Positions 48,567-56,407 of a stretch of DNA of 64,000 bases are shown one piece after another (positions within the stretch are counted from its first letter, which is position 1; every line of letters begins with the position of its first letter). Source of the stretch: JANWVO01 sp964458495 (lineage in GTDB: Bacteria > Acidobacteriota > Terriglobia > Bryobacterales > Bryobacteraceae); assembly GCA_964458495.1 (NCBI GenBank), contig CAYWJB010000013.1, positions 1 to 64,000 of the forward strand. Reading direction: 5' to 3'. The translations under genes were made by a program, and so were the position numbers. The notes under the pieces are model-generated. The model was not told the origin of the DNA. It saw only the letters and a program-made list of their open reading frames with translations, and did not search any database.

Positions 48567-49361
48567 ATGGATCTGCGCCACGTCGAGGTGCTGGAGGAGC
48601 GGGAAGAATTCCGGCGCCCGCTGCTGGCCTCGCTGGCGCTGCACACCGCCCTGTTCGGGCTGATCGCGGCGACGGCGTGGACGGGAATCGGAAAGCGGCA
48701 GCCGTGGGGCGACCCGAACTCGCTTGGCGGGGGCGGCGCCTACAGCGTGAGTCCCGTGAAGAACATCCCGATCCCCGGCCGTAGCGGTCCGGTGAACCGG
48801 GTGGCATCGGATACCGATTCGCAGATTCCCACGCCGCCGAAGCAGGAGACGAAGAAGGCGGCGAAGCAGCCGGAGCCGGACGCGATTGCACTGAAGAGCC
48901 GGAAGGCGCCGCGCACGGAAAGAAGCCCGCGGGCCGAGACGGCGAGGCGGGACGTGCGGGAGTTTTCGGAGAACCAGATGTTCAGCCGCGGGGGGCAGGC
49001 GGCGTCGAGCCCGATGTATGCGATGACGCCGGGTGCGGGCAACGTGGGGGTTGGCAGCGGGGCGCCGTTCGGCGCGAGGTGCGGCGGCTACGTGACGGTG
49101 CTGCGGGACCGCGTGGCGCAGCGGTGGCGGACAGAGCAGATCGATCCGCGCATCCGCACGCTGCCGCCGGCGGTGGTGGTGTTCGAGCTGCAACGCAGCG
49201 GGCAGGTGCGCAACGTGCGGCTGGTGCAATCGAGCGGGAACGTGGCGCTCGATTACTCGGCGCAGCGCGCTATCTTGGAGGCAAGCCCGTTCGAGCCTGT
49301 GCCGCCGGGCTGTGAGGGAGATCCGGCGCGGGTGGAGTTCTGGTTTGAGCTGAAACGATGA
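48567..49361 (+). CDS. TolA/TonB-like energy-transducing protein
   Basis: A 264-residue protein filling the TolA position. An N-terminal transmembrane helix (LLASLALHTALFGLIAATAW) with the Ser/His face typical of TonB and TolA is followed by a Pro/Lys/Arg-rich periplasmic spacer (about 70-140). The C-terminal TonB/TolA-like domain is RVAQRWRTEQIDPRIRTLPP to VEFWFELKR. The spacer is much shorter than the long helix of E. coli TolA. Its stop overlaps the tolB start (ATGA). Confidence 0.85.
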   Translation: MDLRHVEVLEEREEFRRPLLASLALHTALFGLIAATAWTGIGKRQPWGDPNSLGGGGAYSVSPVKNIPIPGRSGPVNRVASDTDSQIPTPPKQETKKAAKQPEPDAIALKSRKAPRTERSPRAETARRDVREFSENQMFSRGGQAASSPMYAMTPGAGNVGVGSGAPFGARCGGYVTVLRDRVAQRWRTEQIDPRIRTLPPAVVVFELQRSGQVRNVRLVQSSGNVALDYSAQRAILEASPFEPVPPGCEGDPARVEFWFELKR

Positions 49362-50719
49362 AGCGGAACTGGATCCTTGTGAGTTTTGCCGCGCTGGCCG
49401 CGGCGGCTGCCGCCTACACGCAGGTGCAGAGCGACATTGTGATCCGCCTGACGGGCGGAGCGCGAAAAGTGATCGCGCTGCCGGACTTCCGCGGGGCGGG
49501 CGCGTCGGGGCAGTTTGCGGGCGTGTTCAATGCGGTGGTCTTTGAGGACGTGGAGCGGTCCGGCGTTTTCACGATGGCGGCGAAGAGCTTTTACCCGCTG
49601 AATGCGCCGCAGCAGGAGCGCGACCTGCGCACGCCCCCTGCTCCGCAGGCGCAGTGCGGCGGGCTGTGCCTCGGCGACTGGGCGGGGGCGCCCGTAAACG
49701 CGGACTACCTCGGGTTCGGCTACCTCGGCGAGCAGGGCGGGCGGCTGGTGGCGTTCGGGAACTTTTTCAACACGCGGATGGAGTCGCCGGCGGCGGCGCG
49801 CGTGTTCACGAAGCTGTACACGGCAGAGATGAGCGAGGAGGGGGCGCGGAAGATCGCGCACGAATATGCAGCGGACATTCTGGCGCAGTTCGGCGTGCCG
49901 TCGCTCGCCGGGACGAAGATCTACTTCGTGAGCGACCGGCAGGGGAAGGGGACGAAGGAGATCTGGGTGATGGACTTCGACGGGACCAACCAGCGGCGGA
50001 TCACGCAGTTCAACTCGATCACGACGATGCCCTCGATTTCACCCGACGGCAGGCGGCTGGCGTTCACGACCTATGCCAAGGGGCAGCCGCAGATCATGAT
50101 GTATTCCACGGAGACGGGGCGTTTCATCCCGTTCCGCAATTCGGCGGCGCCGACCAATGCGCAGGCGTCTTTCACGCCCGACGGGCAGTCCGTGCTGTAT
50201 GCTTCGTCGGTGAGCGGGTACATGCAGATTTACATTTCGGATCTGGACGGCAGCAAGCCGCGGCGGCTGACGAACACGCGGGCGATCGAAGCCGAGCCGA
50301 AGGTGAACCCGAAGACGGGCGCCGACATCCTGTTCGTCAGCGGGCGGGGAGGGCTGCAGCAGATATATAGAATGAATATGGACGGCGCGGACGTTGAGCG
50401 GCTGACCAACGGCGAGGGCGAGGCGAGCAACCCCGCCTGGCATCCGGAGGGAAGGCACATCGCGTTCGCCTGGACGCGGGGCTACGCGCCCGGGAACTGG
50501 AACCTGTTCCTGATGGACGTGGCCACGAAGGAAACGGTGCAGCTGACGCACGGGCAGGGCAGGAACGAAAACCCGAGCTGGGCGCCCGACGGGCGCCACC
50601 TGGCGTTCTGCTCCAACCGCACCGGCTCCTATCAGATCTTCACCATGCTGGCTGACGGTACGGGCGTCCGGCAACTGACAACGCAGGGCAACAACTGGAT
50701 GCCGGTGTGGTCGAAGTAA
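49358..50719 (+). CDS. tolB: TolB, periplasmic beta-propeller
   Basis: A 453-residue protein with signal peptide (MKRNWILVSFAALAAAAAAY). The N-terminal domain (about 25-165) is followed by a six-bladed propeller of WD40-like PD40 repeats, seen as SISPDGRRLAFTTY, SFTPDGQSVLYASS, AWHPEGRHIAFAW and SWAPDGRHLAFCSN. It binds Pal and TolA and regulates Pal mobility. Confidence 0.96.
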   Translation: MKRNWILVSFAALAAAAAAYTQVQSDIVIRLTGGARKVIALPDFRGAGASGQFAGVFNAVVFEDVERSGVFTMAAKSFYPLNAPQQERDLRTPPAPQAQCGGLCLGDWAGAPVNADYLGFGYLGEQGGRLVAFGNFFNTRMESPAAARVFTKLYTAEMSEEGARKIAHEYAADILAQFGVPSLAGTKIYFVSDRQGKGTKEIWVMDFDGTNQRRITQFNSITTMPSISPDGRRLAFTTYAKGQPQIMMYSTETGRFIPFRNSAAPTNAQASFTPDGQSVLYASSVSGYMQIYISDLDGSKPRRLTNTRAIEAEPKVNPKTGADILFVSGRGGLQQIYRMNMDGADVERLTNGEGEASNPAWHPEGRHIAFAWTRGYAPGNWNLFLMDVATKETVQLTHGQGRNENPSWAPDGRHLAFCSNRTGSYQIFTMLADGTGVRQLTTQGNNWMPVWSK

Positions 50720-50805
50720 GCACGAACAGAGGGAAGAAGAGCACAGCCGTAGCGCTTGCAGACACAGGAAGAGAAGGAAGAAAGAAGGGAGGCACCAAGC
50801 CCATC

Positions 50806-51591
50806 ATGAACCGCCTGCTGAAACCACGGCTCATCGCCATTGGCATACTGAGTGTGTTCCTGCTGCTGTTCGCGGCAGGTTGCAAGAAGAAGCAGCCTGC
50901 GCCGCCACCACCGCCACCGCCACCGCCGCCGAAGGAGGAGCCGAAGCCGCCCGCCGCGGTGATCCGCTCGTTTACCGCAGAGCCTTCCACGGTGACGCGG
51001 GGACAGAGTTCGACGCTGCGCTGGAACGTGGAAAACGCCAGCGAAGTGAGGATCGACCAGGGCATCGGGACGGTGCCGCCGCGGGGCGAGCGAATGGTTT
51101 CGCCCAGCGACACGACGACCTACCGGATGACGGCGCGCAGCGCAGGAGGCGATGCCGTGGCGGCGGTGACGGTGACAGTGACCGCCCCGCCTCCGCCGCC
51201 CCCTCCGCCGGCGAAGCCGAAGCCGAGCCTTTCGGACCGGATCGCCCGCGAGGTGCAGGACGTGTTCTTCGACTATGACAAGAGCGAGATCCGCGAGGAC
51301 GCGCGCGCCACGCTGCAACGCAACGTGGAGGCGCTGAAGTCGATCCTGAACGACTTCCCGTCGGCGGCGATCCTGATCGAGGGTCACTGCGACGAGCGAG
51401 GCTCGGCGGAGTACAATCTCGGGCTCGGCGACCGCCGCGCAAACGCGACCAAGGAATTCCTTGTGCAGCTCGGCGTGCCGGCGGACCGGCTGAAGACGAT
51501 CTCGTACGGCAAGGAGCGCCCGTTCTGCACCGAGTCGAACGAATCGTGCTGGCAACAGAACCGCCGCGCCCATTTCGTCGGCGTGCAGTAA
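50806..51591 (+). CDS. pal: Pal lipoprotein with extra Ig-like domain
   Basis: A 261-residue peptidoglycan-associated lipoprotein. The lipobox is LLLFAAGC, with Cys at about residue 25. Two proline-rich stretches frame a beta-rich region (about 45-125: IRSFTAEPSTVTRGQSSTLR, then TTTYRMTARSAGGDAVAAVT) that looks like an Ig-like or bacterial surface domain. The C-terminal OmpA/Pal domain holds VFFDYDKSEIREDARATL and IEGHCDERGSAEYNLGLGDRRA. ATG 50806 puts the leader first. The GTG at 50707 inside tolB is unlikely. GGGAGG lies 14 bases upstream, a little far. Confidence 0.92.
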   Translation: MNRLLKPRLIAIGILSVFLLLFAAGCKKKQPAPPPPPPPPPPKEEPKPPAAVIRSFTAEPSTVTRGQSSTLRWNVENASEVRIDQGIGTVPPRGERMVSPSDTTTYRMTARSAGGDAVAAVTVTVTAPPPPPPPPAKPKPSLSDRIAREVQDVFFDYDKSEIREDARATLQRNVEALKSILNDFPSAAILIEGHCDERGSAEYNLGLGDRRANATKEFLVQLGVPADRLKTISYGKERPFCTESNESCWQQNRRAHFVGVQ

Positions 51592-51598
51592 CCGCAGG

Positions 51599-51630
51599 GG
51601 CGGGAGCGGCGCGTCCGGGCCGCTCCCGCC
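51599..51630 (+). promoter_or_regulatory. Stem-loop between pal and cpoB
   Basis: GGCGGGAGCGGC (51599-51610) and GCCGCTCCCGCC (51619-51630) form a perfect 12-bp hairpin with an 8-base loop. There is no T-run after it, so it is more likely an mRNA stability or processing element, or a weak terminator lowering expression of the genes after pal. Confidence 0.6.
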
Positions 51631-51655
51631 GCCTGTCCGGCCGGGAGGGAGACAG

Positions 51656-52510
51656 ATGCGCAATACACTGACAGGGCTTGTTGTGCTTCTTGCATGGCCC
51701 GCCACGGCGCCGGCGCAGCGGCGCGACGCGCTGGTGGAGCTGGGCCGCGACCTTGCCCTCTTGCAGGAAGAGGTCCGGATGATGAACAAGTCGCAGAACG
51801 AGCGGCTGGGACAGATGGAGGAGACGCTGAAGGCGATCCAGGAGCAGATTGCGGCCGCCAACCGGTCGCTGGCCGTTCTGGACAGCGGGCTGAAGAAGCG
51901 CCTGGAGGAATCCATGGTGAAGCCGCTTTCCGGGGTCACCGGCAAGGTGGACACGCTGAGCCAGGATTTCGGCTACATCCGGGAGACGCTGGCCGAAGTC
52001 AACAGCCGGCTGGGGAAGCTGGACCAGCGGGTGGCGGACCTGGAGAATACGATCCGGACGATGCAGGCGCCGCCGGCGCCGCCGGCCGCAGCGGCGTCAG
52101 GCCCGCCTCCGGGCGTTTCCGCCAAGAGTCTGTACGATGCAGCCCTGCGGGACAAAATGGGCGGGAATTTCGACCTGGCGATGAGGCAATTCACCGATTA
52201 TCTGGCGTGGTTCGGCGACACGGAAATGGCGCCGAATGCACAGTACTATATTGGTGAAATTCTGTACAACCAGAGGAATTTCCAGGACGCAGTACTGGCG
52301 TTCGACAAGGTGCTGGAGGCCTATCCGTCCAATTCGAAGACGGCCGATGCGAGGCTGATGAAGGCGCGCGCGCTGGCCGAGCTGGGCAACCGCGCCGAGG
52401 CCGAGCAGGAATTGCGGGCGTTGATCAAGGCAGCGCCCAACAGCGATGCGGCGCGTCGCGCGAGGGCGGAATTACAGAAGATGACCGGCGCCCCGGCGCG
52501 GAAGCGCTGA
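51656..52510 (+). CDS. cpoB: CpoB/YbgF, Tol-Pal-associated periplasmic protein
   Basis: A 284-residue protein: signal peptide (MRNTLTGLVVLLAWPATAPA), a coiled-coil domain (about 25-135, QRRDALVELGRDLALLQEEV), a short Pro/Ala linker, then TPR repeats (SLYDAALRDKMGGNFDLAMR, PNAQYYIGEILYNQRNFQDA, ADARLMKARALAELGNRAEA). CpoB coordinates peptidoglycan synthesis with outer-membrane constriction. It is the usual last gene of the tol-pal operon. Confidence 0.94.
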   Translation: MRNTLTGLVVLLAWPATAPAQRRDALVELGRDLALLQEEVRMMNKSQNERLGQMEETLKAIQEQIAAANRSLAVLDSGLKKRLEESMVKPLSGVTGKVDTLSQDFGYIRETLAEVNSRLGKLDQRVADLENTIRTMQAPPAPPAAAASGPPPGVSAKSLYDAALRDKMGGNFDLAMRQFTDYLAWFGDTEMAPNAQYYIGEILYNQRNFQDAVLAFDKVLEAYPSNSKTADARLMKARALAELGNRAEAEQELRALIKAAPNSDAARRARAELQKMTGAPARKR

Positions 52511-52528
52511 GGAGGGCGGGAGCCGCGA

Positions 52529-53275
52529 ATGACGGAGCAGGCACCGGAGGCGAGGGAGCCGAAGACGGCGGAAGAGTTCGCGCAGGCGCTATGTGCGCGG
52601 CTGTTGCGTCCCGGGCTGACGGATGCGGCTCTGCTGGCGGAATGCAGGAGGGCGGCGGCGGCCGGGCTGGGAGGGGTAATGGTGTTTCCCGCCGACGCCG
52701 AGCGGGCGCTGCGGGCGCTGGAAGGCAGCGGTACGGCGGTGATCGCCGTGGCTGGTTATCCGTACGGCGCGTCCACCACGGCGGCGAAGCTCTACGAGGC
52801 GCGGGACCTGCTGCGGCGCGGCGTGCGCGAAACGGGGTTTGTCCTCAACGCGGCGCAGCTGCTCTCACGGGAGTTCCAGCAGGTGGAAACGGAGCTGATG
52901 CAGATCGGGCACTCTTGCGCGGAGAACGGAGCGCGGCTGCATGCGATGGTGGAGGCAGGGCGGCTGGGCGACGACCTGCGGGTCATCGCGACCAAGATCT
53001 GCAAGCGCTGCGATGCCAGCGTCCTGAGCCTGCTGGCGGGGGCCGGGGATCCGGCGCCGGGCGGCGGCGACGTGGACCTCTTCTGCCGGATTGCACGGGA
53101 GGAGATCCAGATCGGTTTGTGCGCGCCACGGCTTTCGCTCGAAGAGGCGCTGGAGGCATGGCGGCGCGGAGCGCGGCGGTTTGCGGCGGAGAACGCAGAA
53201 GAACTGGCGGCCGAGTGGAAGGCGCGATGTGAAGCGGCGGCGGAGAGCGGCGCGGGAGAGGCGGGCCGGGTGTGA
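52529..53275 (+). CDS. DeoC-like aldolase-fold protein, Schiff-base Lys motif not found
   Basis: A 248-residue protein related to deoxyribose-phosphate aldolase. GTAVIAVAGYPYGASTTAAK, LYEARDLLRRGVRETGFVLN and AAQLL align in order with the DeoC barrel. The hallmark VKTSTGF strand with the Schiff-base Lys is missing. The region instead reads LRVIATKICKRCDASV and continues into LSLLAGAGDPAPGGG. It may have lost aldolase activity or changed function. It starts 18 bases after cpoB and ends 41 before aroDE. Confidence 0.65.
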   Translation: MTEQAPEAREPKTAEEFAQALCARLLRPGLTDAALLAECRRAAAAGLGGVMVFPADAERALRALEGSGTAVIAVAGYPYGASTTAAKLYEARDLLRRGVRETGFVLNAAQLLSREFQQVETELMQIGHSCAENGARLHAMVEAGRLGDDLRVIATKICKRCDASVLSLLAGAGDPAPGGGDVDLFCRIAREEIQIGLCAPRLSLEEALEAWRRGARRFAAENAEELAAEWKARCEAAAESGAGEAGRV

Positions 53276-53316
53276 GATGATAGCGTCTTCCACGACGCCC
53301 GAGGACTGAGGACGAA

Positions 53317-54867
53317 ATGATCTCCCGAGCCCCGTTGCCCAAAATCTGCATCGCCTTGGGACTGCCGGACGCCACGAGGCTGATGGAGCACGCCCGCAAG
53401 GAAGCGGACGCGGGAGAACGGTTTCTGGAGTTCCGGCTCGATTACCTGGCGAGGCCTGAGGACGGGCTTCCGGTGATCCGGAAATTTCTTGAGCTGTATC
53501 CGGACGCTACGTTGCTGGCGACGTGCCGGCGGCATCAGAACCACGGGCGGTTCAACGGCAGCATCGAGGAACAGTTCCGGATTCTCGGCGCGGCGGTGGA
53601 CGCAGGGGCGCGGGCGGTGGATGTCGAGATCGAGAGCGCCGAAGCGCCGCTGGCGCCGCTGCACCTGCTGGAGGGCAAGGCGCAGATCATCCTGAGCTAT
53701 CACAATTACGAGGGCACGCCGGCGCTGGACCCGCTGATGAAGCGCATGCTGAGGGTGCCTGCGTCGGCTTACAAGATCGTGACCACGGCGCGGAAGCCCA
53801 GCGACAACGTGCGCGTGCTGGGGCTGGCGCGGAGTTATCCGAAGACGCCGCTGATTCTGCTGGCGATGACGGAGATGGGTTTCCCGACGCGGGTGCTGTG
53901 CACGGTGTTCGGCGGCGTTTACACCTATGCGGCGCCTTCGTCGACCGAAGGCACGGCGGCGGGGCAGGTGACGGCGCGGGTGCTCAGGAACCTGTACCGG
54001 GTGGACAGAGCGTGGATGGGGCCGAAGTTTTACGGCGTGATTGCGGACCCGGTGCGGCACAGCATCTCGCCGGCGGTGCACAACCGGGCCTTGCAGGCGC
54101 GGCGGCTGCAGGCGCTGTATCTGCCGTTCCTGGTGACGCCGCTTCAGCTGAAGGACTTTTTCGGGCTGGCGGAGCAGCTGCCGCTGGCGGGCTTCAGCGT
54201 GACGATCCCGCACAAGCACCGGATCATGCGGTACCTGGACGCCATCGATCCGCTGACGAAGCGGATCGGCGCCGTCAACACGGTGTACCGCAAGGCGGGG
54301 CGCTGGCGCGGCACCAACACGGACGCGGACGGGATCCGGATCCCGCTGGAGAAGCGAACGCGGCTGGGCAAGGCGAGCGTGCTGATTGTGGGCAACGGCG
54401 GGACGGCGCGTTCGGCGGCGTTCACGCTGAAGGACGCGGGCGCGAAGATCGCCATCACGGGGCGCAACATCGACCGCGTGCGCGCGCTGGCGAAGCTGGT
54501 GGATGCCGAGCCGCTGGCGGCGGACCAGGTGGAAGGGCGGTTTTTCGATGTGCTGGTCCATGCCACGCCGCTGGGCATGTGGCCGCACACGGAGACGTGC
54601 TTTTTCACCGGCCCGATTCCCGCGCACCTAGTGTTCGACCTGGTGTACACGCCGCGGGAGACGCTGCTGCTGAAGCGCGCGGCTGCGGAGGGCAGGCAGG
54701 TGATTGCGGGCCTGGAGATGTTTCTGGAGCAGGCGGCGCGGCAGTTCGAGATCTTCACCGGCGTGACGGGGCCGCGGGCGGCCATGGAGAGGGCGGCGCT
54801 GGAAGCGCTGCACGAACAGGAAGAACAGCTCCGCCTGCACGCGGGCAGGCACGGGGGATCGCTATGA
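53317..54867 (+). CDS. aroDE: Bifunctional 3-dehydroquinate dehydratase / shikimate dehydrogenase
   Basis: A 516-residue fusion. Residues about 1-235 are type I dehydroquinase: LEFRLDYL, catalytic His in ILSYHNYEGTP and Schiff-base Lys in SAYKIVTTAR. Residues about 240-500 are shikimate dehydrogenase: GVIADPVRHSISPAVHNRAL, FSVTIPHKHR with catalytic Lys, IGAVNTVYR, NTDADGIRIP, the NADP loop VLIVGNGGTARSAAF and AGLEMFLEQAARQFEIFTG. It catalyses two consecutive steps of aromatic biosynthesis. The fused order dehydratase-dehydrogenase resembles plants and some bacteria. GAGGA precedes ATG. Confidence 0.96.
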   Translation: MISRAPLPKICIALGLPDATRLMEHARKEADAGERFLEFRLDYLARPEDGLPVIRKFLELYPDATLLATCRRHQNHGRFNGSIEEQFRILGAAVDAGARAVDVEIESAEAPLAPLHLLEGKAQIILSYHNYEGTPALDPLMKRMLRVPASAYKIVTTARKPSDNVRVLGLARSYPKTPLILLAMTEMGFPTRVLCTVFGGVYTYAAPSSTEGTAAGQVTARVLRNLYRVDRAWMGPKFYGVIADPVRHSISPAVHNRALQARRLQALYLPFLVTPLQLKDFFGLAEQLPLAGFSVTIPHKHRIMRYLDAIDPLTKRIGAVNTVYRKAGRWRGTNTDADGIRIPLEKRTRLGKASVLIVGNGGTARSAAFTLKDAGAKIAITGRNIDRVRALAKLVDAEPLAADQVEGRFFDVLVHATPLGMWPHTETCFFTGPIPAHLVFDLVYTPRETLLLKRAAAEGRQVIAGLEMFLEQAARQFEIFTGVTGPRAAMERAALEALHEQEEQLRLHAGRHGGSL

Positions 54868-55070
54868 AGAAGACGGGGCGGATCACGCGCCGGGGCCTGG
54901 CGCGGCTTCTGGGTGCGGCGGCACTGGCGAGGCCCGGCAAAACGGGGCCCGCGCAGGCCGCGGCGCAGGCTCGGGAGGCCCGGACGGGCCGGCTGCAGCG
55001 GGCCGTGGAAAAGTTGCGGAGGGCGCGGCCGGACCGGAGTATTTCACCGGCGTTCCGTTTCATTCCGTGA
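54864..55070 (+). CDS. Small basic protein with Tat-like leader
   Basis: A 68-residue protein starting MKKTGRITRRGLARLLGAAA, a twin-arginine-like pattern, and ending SISPAFRFIP. It is Arg/Ala-rich with no recognised domain. Its ATG overlaps the aroDE stop (ATGA), and the amidase-like gene begins six bases after its stop, so it is translated in the operon rather than being chance. The function is unknown. The position beside the amidase-like gene suggests they act together or that this is a separated leader. Confidence 0.6.
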   Translation: MKKTGRITRRGLARLLGAAALARPGKTGPAQAAAQAREARTGRLQRAVEKLRRARPDRSISPAFRFIP

Positions 55071-55076
55071 GGGCGC

Positions 55077-56321
55077 ATGGCTGCGGCGTTCACCAGCCTG
55101 CTGGAGCTGAACGGCCGGCTGCGGTCGGGCGTGGCGAAGGCGCGGGATGTCGTGCGCGAGACGGCGCGGGCGCTGGAAGAGGAGGGCAGGCGGAGCGGCG
55201 CCGTGCGGGTGGTGCTGGAAGACGAGGCGATGCGCGCCGCGCGGGACGTGGAGCGCGAACTGAAGCGCGGCCGAACGCGGGGCCTTCTGCAGGGGGCGCC
55301 GTTCGGCGTCAGCGAACTCGTGCAGACTGCGGGGCGGGCGCCGGTGTGGGATGGCAGCGCCGATCCCCGAAGGGCTGCTGACGCGGCGGCGGTGGAACGG
55401 CTGCGGCGCGCCCGGGCGCTGCCGCTGGCGGTGCTGGCCTCGGCTCCCCTGGGGGGAGTGGAGGAGGGCTGCGGCACGGAAGAGGCGGGTTGCGCCTCGG
55501 TGGTGGGGCAGGGGCTGCTTCCTTTTGCAGTGAGCGTGGATTTCAACGGCAACATGCTGCGGGCGGCGCTTCGCCATGGATGCCTCGCCCTCAGGCCCAC
55601 GTTCGGGACCGTCAGCGGCTATGGCGCCGCCCCGCTGGGCTGGACCTTTGGCGCCGTTTCCGTGCTGTCGCGCACAGCCGAGGACTGCGGTCATGTGCTG
55701 GCGGCCATGAGCGGCGGAGATGGCCGGTGCGGGCATTCTCCTGGCAAGGCGTTCCGTTTCGCGCCCAGATACGCGCGTGCGCCGGAGGCGCTGCGAGTGA
55801 TGGCCGCAGGCCGGCCGGCGCAGGCGGTTTCGGAGGTCCTGAAAACCGGCGCGGCGATCCTGCAGGCGCCTGAGCCGGGCGAGCCTTGCATGGAGTTGCT
55901 GGAAGCGCTGGTAGCCGTGGAGGCGGCCGAGGCGTTCGAGGAAGACCTGGAAGGCAGCGAGTCCGGACGGCGGTTCCTGGCCGGGGCGCAGGAGGTGAAC
56001 GCGGCCGTTTACATTCGCGCGATGCGGCTGAGGCGCAACGTGCAGGACTGGTTTGCGCGGGCATTCGCGGATGCAGACCTGGCCTGGATCGATTTTGGAG
56101 GGAGTGCCGGCGCCGGATGGACGGGAGAAGACGACGCTTCGCCCGCGGTGCGCTGGGTGGCGGCAGCGATCCTGGCGGGCGCGCCGGTTTTGGCTTGCGG
56201 CGGCGGGGGAGGCCGGCCGCCGTTCTGCCTGGCGGGAAGGCCGGGCGCGGAGAACCAGATGCTGCGGTTTGCCATGGCCGTTGCCGGCGGGGGCAGGACT
56301 AGGGAATCTCCCGAAGACTAG
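55077..56321 (+). CDS. Amidase-family homologue lacking the catalytic triad
   Basis: A 414-residue protein of the amidase-signature fold. APFGVSELVQTAGR aligns with the G-x-PFGVKDL motif, with Ser where the catalytic Lys should be. SVDFNGNMLRAALRHGCLAL replaces the DTGGSIR stretch with the nucleophile Ser, and RPTFGTVSGYGAAPLGWTFG follows the normal KPTYGRVSRYG pattern. The cis-Ser GGSSGG segment is also changed (AGCASVVGQG). All three catalytic positions are lost while the fold is kept, so it is probably a pseudoenzyme and not an intact amidase. It is preceded by the small Tat-like protein. Confidence 0.8.
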   Translation: MAAAFTSLLELNGRLRSGVAKARDVVRETARALEEEGRRSGAVRVVLEDEAMRAARDVERELKRGRTRGLLQGAPFGVSELVQTAGRAPVWDGSADPRRAADAAAVERLRRARALPLAVLASAPLGGVEEGCGTEEAGCASVVGQGLLPFAVSVDFNGNMLRAALRHGCLALRPTFGTVSGYGAAPLGWTFGAVSVLSRTAEDCGHVLAAMSGGDGRCGHSPGKAFRFAPRYARAPEALRVMAAGRPAQAVSEVLKTGAAILQAPEPGEPCMELLEALVAVEAAEAFEEDLEGSESGRRFLAGAQEVNAAVYIRAMRLRRNVQDWFARAFADADLAWIDFGGSAGAGWTGEDDASPAVRWVAAAILAGAPVLACGGGGGRPPFCLAGRPGAENQMLRFAMAVAGGGRTRESPED

Positions 56322-56407
56322 TGGTTCTAGTCCAAACTCGAGAGAATTTCGACGGGTGGCGGGCACGATTATGCGTGAAGATAAAGAGTGCAGTTTGTAG
56401 CAAACGA

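Noticed and set aside
50707..50805. Upstream GTG start for pal
   Set aside because: It lies inside tolB and would put 33 charged residues before the lipoprotein leader, blocking lipid attachment.
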